From assembly GCA_913041095.1 (NCBI GenBank), contig CAJWIB010000079.1, positions 1 through 9,403 on the forward strand: a stretch of DNA of 9,403 nt, in the 5' to 3' direction. The notes below the pieces were generated by a model. It was not told where the DNA came from and ran no database searches. It saw only the letters and a program-made list of their open reading frames with translations. Within the stretch, counting starts at the first letter, position 1, and the number at the start of each line of letters is the position of its first letter. Below, in pieces: positions 5,592 to 9,403 of this stretch. Both the position numbers and the translations under genes were made by a program. Source of the stretch: an uncultured Rhodospirillaceae bacterium (GTDB taxonomy: Bacteria > Pseudomonadota > Alphaproteobacteria > Rhodospirillales > UBA2165).

Positions 5592-7004
5592 ATGAAAATT
5601 CGTATTGTCTTATCTGGAATTTTCTTGGGATTATTGATCTTAATAAATACCGCGCAGGCGCAAAAGCAGGTGCCTCAATCTCAGGCCGAGATTAAACTTT
5701 CCTTTGCACCGCTAGTGCGCAAGGCCGCTCCAGCGGTGGTTAATATATTTACGCGCAAGACCGTAACCCAACGATCTTTCTCACCACTTTTTGATGACCC
5801 GTTTTTCCGGCGTTTTTTTGGTGAGCAGTTTCGTAACGGCCCGAGGTCGCGTCAGAAAGTTCAGAACTCGCTCGGCTCCGGAGTGATTGTCGAAGCCAAA
5901 GGCACCATCATCACCAATCACCACGTGATCAAAGGCGCCGATGAGATCACTGTCGTGCTGGCTGATCGCCGGGAGTTCGATGCCATAATAATTGGCAGCG
6001 ACAAAAAGACCGACTTGGCGGTCCTGAAAATAAGCGCTGGTCGTGAGAAGCTGCCATTTTTGGTCTTCCGGGATTCTGATGATTTGGAAGTGGGTGATCT
6101 TGTGTTAGCGATCGGAAATCCCTTTGGTGTTGGCCAGACCGTAACCAGTGGGATTGTCTCTGCTTTGGCAAGAACCCAAGTCGGTATCAATGATCTAAAC
6201 TTTTTTATTCAAACCGATGCAGCGATCAATCCCGGCAATTCCGGCGGAGCTCTAATCACCCTTGATGGCAAGCTGGTCGGTATTAATTCGGCGATCTATT
6301 CCAAGGGCGGTGGCTCGGTGGGTATTGGCTTCGCCATTCCGACCAACATGGTTCGAGCGGTGCTCTCCGGACTTTCTGGTAGTGGAAGTGTGGTTCGTCC
6401 CTGGATCGGTGCCGAAGGGCAGGGGGTTACAGCTGATATCGCCGCCTCTATTGGCATGAAACGGCCGGCCGGTATTCTTATTAGTGGCGTTTACCCGAAA
6501 GGGCCGGCGGATCGCGCTGGTATTAAGGTGGGTGACGTCATCACCGGTGTTGGTAAACACGATGTAAATGATACGGAGAGTTTGCGTTTTCGCATTGTGA
6601 CGCGGCCGATTGGTGAAATTCTGAATATCAGACTGATCCGGCGCGGTAAGACGATGCGGGTAAATTTTCCGGTCGAAGCACCACCGCAAAGGCCAAAGAT
6701 AAATAAAACCGAGCTCAGTGGTTATAATCCGTTGCAGGGCGCCATTATTGGCAATCTCTCACCGGCGCTAGCGGATCAGATTGGCATGAACTTACTGTCA
6801 CGCGGTGTGGTGATTTTGGAAATTAAGCACGGGTCTTCCTCGCAACATTTTGGTTTTCAGCCCCGGGATATAATTAAAGAGATCAATGGCGGGGATGTCA
6901 GGACGGTCGCTCAGGTCCAACGCCTACTGCTGCAAAAAAGTAAGCTATGGAAATTGTCCATCAATCGGAACGGCAAAATTCTGTCAATGGCGACTAACCA
7001 GTGA
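5592..7004 (+). CDS. Periplasmic Do/DegQ-type serine protease (trypsin + two PDZ)
   Basis: This is an HtrA/Do-family serine endopeptidase, a periplasmic enzyme that degrades misfolded envelope proteins and can act as a chaperone. An N-terminal signal peptide (MKIRIVLSGIFLGLLILINT, then AQA) suggests cleavage after Ala23. The protease domain spans about residues 35-260. It contains the LA-loop motif DDPFFRRFFG (68-77) and the catalytic triad His111 (ITNHHV), Asp141 (KKTDLAVL) and Ser217 (NPGNSGGAL). Two PDZ domains follow, about 268-358 and 376-462. The 470-residue length is typical. I chose ATG 5592. An in-frame GTG at 5553 lies in the terminator loop and would put a non-signal extension ahead of the signal peptide. 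The stop overlaps the rarA start by 4 bp. I cannot tell DegP from DegQ by sequence alone. Confidence 0.93.
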   Translation: MKIRIVLSGIFLGLLILINTAQAQKQVPQSQAEIKLSFAPLVRKAAPAVVNIFTRKTVTQRSFSPLFDDPFFRRFFGEQFRNGPRSRQKVQNSLGSGVIVEAKGTIITNHHVIKGADEITVVLADRREFDAIIIGSDKKTDLAVLKISAGREKLPFLVFRDSDDLEVGDLVLAIGNPFGVGQTVTSGIVSALARTQVGINDLNFFIQTDAAINPGNSGGALITLDGKLVGINSAIYSKGGGSVGIGFAIPTNMVRAVLSGLSGSGSVVRPWIGAEGQGVTADIAASIGMKRPAGILISGVYPKGPADRAGIKVGDVITGVGKHDVNDTESLRFRIVTRPIGEILNIRLIRRGKTMRVNFPVEAPPQRPKINKTELSGYNPLQGAIIGNLSPALADQIGMNLLSRGVVILEIKHGSSSQHFGFQPRDIIKEINGGDVRTVAQVQRLLLQKSKLWKLSINRNGKILSMATNQ

Positions 7005-8311
7005 CGACACTTTTTGAATCTCAGGCCCCGAGGCCCCTGGCGGATTGCTTACGACCTTTGACATTGGATGAGGTTGTGGGGCAGGCGCATTTGTTGGCAG
7101 AAGATGCACCGCTTGGGCGCATGTTGGCAAGTGGCCGGATGGTCTCGCTGCTACTGTGGGGGCCGCCGGGAACCGGCAAAACGACCATCGCGCGTTTGCT
7201 GGCTGAACACACTAATCTTCATTTCGAGCCTTTATCGGCGGTGTTTTCAGGCGTCGCAGATTTGCGCAAAGTTTTTGAAGCATCGAAGAACCGCCGCGAA
7301 GCCGGGCGGGGAACCTTACTGTTTGTTGATGAAATTCACCGCTTCAATCGGGCGCAACAGGACGGCTTCTTACCCTACGTCGAGGATGGCACCGTGACGC
7401 TGCTAGGCGCGACGACTGAAAATCCCTCCTTTGAGCTTAATACCGCCCTGTTGTCCCGCTTGCAGGTGTTTGTGCTCAATCGCTTGGATGATGCCGCACT
7501 TGAAGAGTTGTTGGTGCGTTCGGAAAAACTCGACAAAAAGCCATTGCCTCTAGATAAGGATGCCCGGGCGGCATTGCGCGCCATGGCGGATGGTGATGGG
7601 CGGTATTTATTAAATATGACGGAAGAGATTTCCTTGCTGCCGCCTGAGCTGATACTCGATACTGCTGCGCTCACGGAGATTGTGCAGAAACGCATGCCGC
7701 TTTATGACAAAGCGCAGGAGGCACATTACAATCTTATATCTGCGCTGCATAAAAGCTTGCGGGGCTCTGATGTTGATGCATCGCTCTATTGGCTGGCGCG
7801 GATGTTGGTGGGAGGAGAAGACCCGCGCTATATCGCCAGACGTCTGGTTCGCTTTGCCTCCGAAGATGTCGGCATGGCCGACCCCAATGCGCTGCCGCAT
7901 TCAATTGCGGCGTGGGAAGCCTATGAACGTATCGGATCACCCGAGGGCGAATTGGCGATTGCTCAATGCGTGATTTATTTGGCAACCGCACCTAAGTCTA
8001 ATGCGGTTTATAACGCAATGAAGTCAGCGATGCGGACGGCCAAGGAAACTGGCTCGCTGTCGCCACCGAAACATATCCTCAATGCGCCGACAGGGCTGAT
8101 GAAGGGTTTGGGCTACGGCAAAGGTTATGAATATGATCCTGACGCCGAAGATGGTTTTTCTGGCCAGGATTATTTCCCAGAAGAAATGATCCGCGCCAAT
8201 TTATATAGCCCTCGAGGCAAGGGATTCGAAAAGGAAGTTGTGAAACGGCTCGATTACTGGCGAAAACTACGCCAAGATAAGAAACGCGATGATGGTCGGG
8301 GTGAAGCATGA
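7001..8311 (+). CDS. rarA: Replication-associated recombination protein A (AAA+ ATPase)
   Basis: RarA (MgsA) is a AAA+ ATPase of the clamp-loader-like branch, related to Mgs1/WRNIP1. It acts at stalled replication forks and at single-strand DNA ends in the cytoplasm. The 436 residues match the family length. Visible motifs are Walker A GPPGTGKT (54-61), Walker B LLFVDEIHRF (106-115), sensor 1 GATTENPSFELN (136-147), and LLSR with the likely arginine finger Arg153. The C-terminal tetramerisation region includes EDVGMADPNAL and APKSNAVYNAM. The GTG start overlaps the protease stop in GTGA (7001-7004), so translational coupling is likely. The N-terminus MTTLFESQAPRPLADCLRP is normal for the family. 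The stop overlaps the crcB start. Confidence 0.96.
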   Translation: MTTLFESQAPRPLADCLRPLTLDEVVGQAHLLAEDAPLGRMLASGRMVSLLLWGPPGTGKTTIARLLAEHTNLHFEPLSAVFSGVADLRKVFEASKNRREAGRGTLLFVDEIHRFNRAQQDGFLPYVEDGTVTLLGATTENPSFELNTALLSRLQVFVLNRLDDAALEELLVRSEKLDKKPLPLDKDARAALRAMADGDGRYLLNMTEEISLLPPELILDTAALTEIVQKRMPLYDKAQEAHYNLISALHKSLRGSDVDASLYWLARMLVGGEDPRYIARRLVRFASEDVGMADPNALPHSIAAWEAYERIGSPEGELAIAQCVIYLATAPKSNAVYNAMKSAMRTAKETGSLSPPKHILNAPTGLMKGLGYGKGYEYDPDAEDGFSGQDYFPEEMIRANLYSPRGKGFEKEVVKRLDYWRKLRQDKKRDDGRGEA

Positions 8312-8688
8312 ATATGATCCTATCGATAGCTGCCGGTGGTGCGATTGGTGCAGTTGGGCGCTATCTCGCCATGGCCGGTATTGGCCATTGGTTTGGACAT
8401 GGTTTTCCCTATGGCACCCTGTCAGTAAATGTGATCGGTTCATTGATACTGGGTTTCTTGATCGAAATATCAACGTTAACCTGGTCGCCGAGTCCAGAAA
8501 TTAGAGCCTTCTTTGTTGTTGGCGTGCTTGGCGCCTTTACCACGTTTTCAGCCTTTTCGCAGGATGTTGCTGGCTTGATTGAGAGAGGTGAGTTTCTACT
8601 CGCAGCATCCTACGTTATTGCATCAGTTGTGTTGTCAATTGCGGCTTTATTTTTAGGAATGATAATTTTCCGCCAGATACTGGTTTAA
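8308..8688 (+). CDS. crcB: Fluoride channel CrcB/Fluc
   Basis: CrcB/Fluc proteins form dual-topology dimeric fluoride channels in the inner membrane that export fluoride. The 126-residue protein has four hydrophobic segments and the family signatures: GGAIGAVGRYL with Arg18, GTLSVNVIGSLILGF with pore Asn41, and GVLGAFTTFSAFSQD (72-86). The last contains the TM3 break, which binds the central sodium ion, and the phenylalanine-box residues Phe80 and Phe83. The ATG overlaps the rarA stop in ATGA (8308-8311). No fluoride riboswitch is possible immediately upstream, since that sequence is rarA coding sequence, so expression is probably constitutive with the operon. A single full-length gene fits a dual-topology homodimer. 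Confidence 0.95.
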   Translation: MNMILSIAAGGAIGAVGRYLAMAGIGHWFGHGFPYGTLSVNVIGSLILGFLIEISTLTWSPSPEIRAFFVVGVLGAFTTFSAFSQDVAGLIERGEFLLAASYVIASVVLSIAALFLGMIIFRQILV

Positions 8689-8700
8689 CGGGCATAAATA

Positions 8701-9403
8701 ATGGTTACGCTAAAAACCCTTCAGGTAGATGGCGAAGATGACGGCATTCGTTTGGATCGTTGGTTCAAACGTCATTTTCCTGATATCGGTCACGGCCGCT
8801 TGGAAAAACTGCTGCGTAAAGGGCAGGTCAGGATTGACGGTAAACGCGCTAAGTCTAATACCCGGATTGAAGAAGGCCAAGAAATTCGGGTGCCGCCCAT
8901 ATCAGCTGATCCGCGTCCTCGGCCAAAGAAGGTTGTAAAAGATAATGTGACCGACCGTGATGTTGAATTGCTGCGCCAAGCCGTTATCCACAAAGATGAT
9001 CATATTATCGCCATCAATAAACCAGCAGGTTTGGCGGTGCAAGGCGGGTCGGGCACCAGTAAACATGTCGATGCCATGCTCAATGGTCTCCAGTTCGAAA
9101 TGAAAGAGCGACCCAAGTTGATCCACCGGCTGGATAAGGATACTTCTGGAGTATTATTGCTGGCGCGGACGGTAAAATCCGCGGCCATGTTAAGCAAGAC
9201 CTTTAAAACCAAAGATGTTCACAAAATTTACTGGGCAGCTGTAGTCGGGATGCCGAAAATTAAATATGGCAAGATTAATCTGGCGCTTGAAAAACGGCCT
9301 GGTAAACACGGTGAGCAAGTTGTCGCTGACGAGGGTGGCAAGCGCGCGGTTACCTATTATCGCACTATTGATAACGCAGCCGGTAAGGCGAGCTGGCTGA
9401 CAA
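8701..9403 (+). CDS. rluC: 23S rRNA pseudouridine synthase, RluC/RluD type (3' end outside window)
   Basis: The reading frame is open from ATG 8701 to the window edge, giving 234 codons of a protein expected to be about 320-340 residues. An S4 RNA-binding domain (about residues 15-70, GIRLDRWFKRHFPDIGHGRLEKLLRKGQVRIDGK...) is followed by the RluA-family catalytic domain. That domain starts at VIHKDDHIIAINKPAGLAVQGG. The active-site motif HRLDKDTSGVLLLAR (142-156) has the catalytic Asp145. Such enzymes isomerise specific uridines of 23S rRNA to pseudouridine. Placement after crcB and rarA favours RluC (positions 955, 2504 and 2580 in E. coli numbering), but RluD-like specificity cannot be excluded. 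The start lies 12 bp after crcB with no clear Shine-Dalgarno sequence, suggesting coupling. Confidence 0.9.
   Translation, partial: MVTLKTLQVDGEDDGIRLDRWFKRHFPDIGHGRLEKLLRKGQVRIDGKRAKSNTRIEEGQEIRVPPISADPRPRPKKVVKDNVTDRDVELLRQAVIHKDDHIIAINKPAGLAVQGGSGTSKHVDAMLNGLQFEMKERPKLIHRLDKDTSGVLLLARTVKSAAMLSKTFKTKDVHKIYWAAVVGMPKIKYGKINLALEKRPGKHGEQVVADEGGKRAVTYYRTIDNAAGKASWLT

Noticed and set aside
6252..6689. Minus-strand open frame of 145 codons inside the protease gene
   Set aside because: It is antisense to the conserved protease and PDZ1 coding sequence, has no recognisable domain, and no promoter or ribosome-binding site was seen.
8230..8310. Possible fluoride riboswitch ahead of crcB
   Set aside because: The region is rarA coding sequence and the crcB ATG overlaps the rarA stop, so there is no leader to hold one.
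1..9403. A previously undescribed biological system
   Set aside because: Every long reading frame that is not a shadow belongs to a well-known conserved family in a familiar alphaproteobacterial order. No mobile, phage, defence or repeat structure is visible.

Overview
The window is a core housekeeping region of an alphaproteobacterial chromosome with moderate G+C. Three things point to Alphaproteobacteria. The gene order is secY-adk-rpsM-rpsK-rpoA-rplQ, with no rpmJ after secY and no rpsD before rpoA. RpoA begins with the group-typical residues (M)IQKNWQELIKPNK. The ribosomal operon is followed by a periplasmic Do-type protease, rarA, crcB and an RluC-type pseudouridine synthase, a familiar alphaproteobacterial order. 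The sequence does not let me name a genus. All real genes are on the + strand.

Positions 1-2956 are the end of the spc ribosomal-protein operon: the rpsE tail, rpmD, rplO, secY and adk. Spacers are 1-22 bp and there is no terminator. This part makes 50S and 30S proteins, the SecY translocon channel and adenylate kinase. L15 (rplO) carries a long acidic, low-complexity C-terminal tail.

Positions 2957-5573 are the alpha operon. A strong sigma70-type promoter with a G+C-rich discriminator lies in the 134-bp gap after adk. It should drive rpsM (TTG start), rpsK, rpoA (GTG start) and rplQ. A 12-bp RNA hairpin followed by a U-rich tract separates rpsK from rpoA and looks like an attenuator or partial terminator. 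A strong intrinsic terminator ends the operon after rplQ.

Positions 5574-9403 are a tightly packed second unit: a Do/DegQ-type serine protease, rarA, crcB and a partial rluC-like gene. The first three genes overlap by 4 bp at each junction (GTGA, then ATGA), and rluC follows 12 bp later. A perfect TATAAT sits just before the protease ATG, so transcription there could be nearly leaderless. The unit links periplasmic protein quality control, replication-fork maintenance, fluoride export and 23S rRNA modification, probably by shared transcription more than by shared function.

I found no mobile element, CRISPR array, tRNA, rRNA, riboswitch or unknown protein family, and no evidence of a new biological system. 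The points most worth a second look are regulatory: the rpsK-rpoA hairpin, the weak start codons of rpsM and rpoA, the possibly leaderless protease transcript, and the L15 tail.
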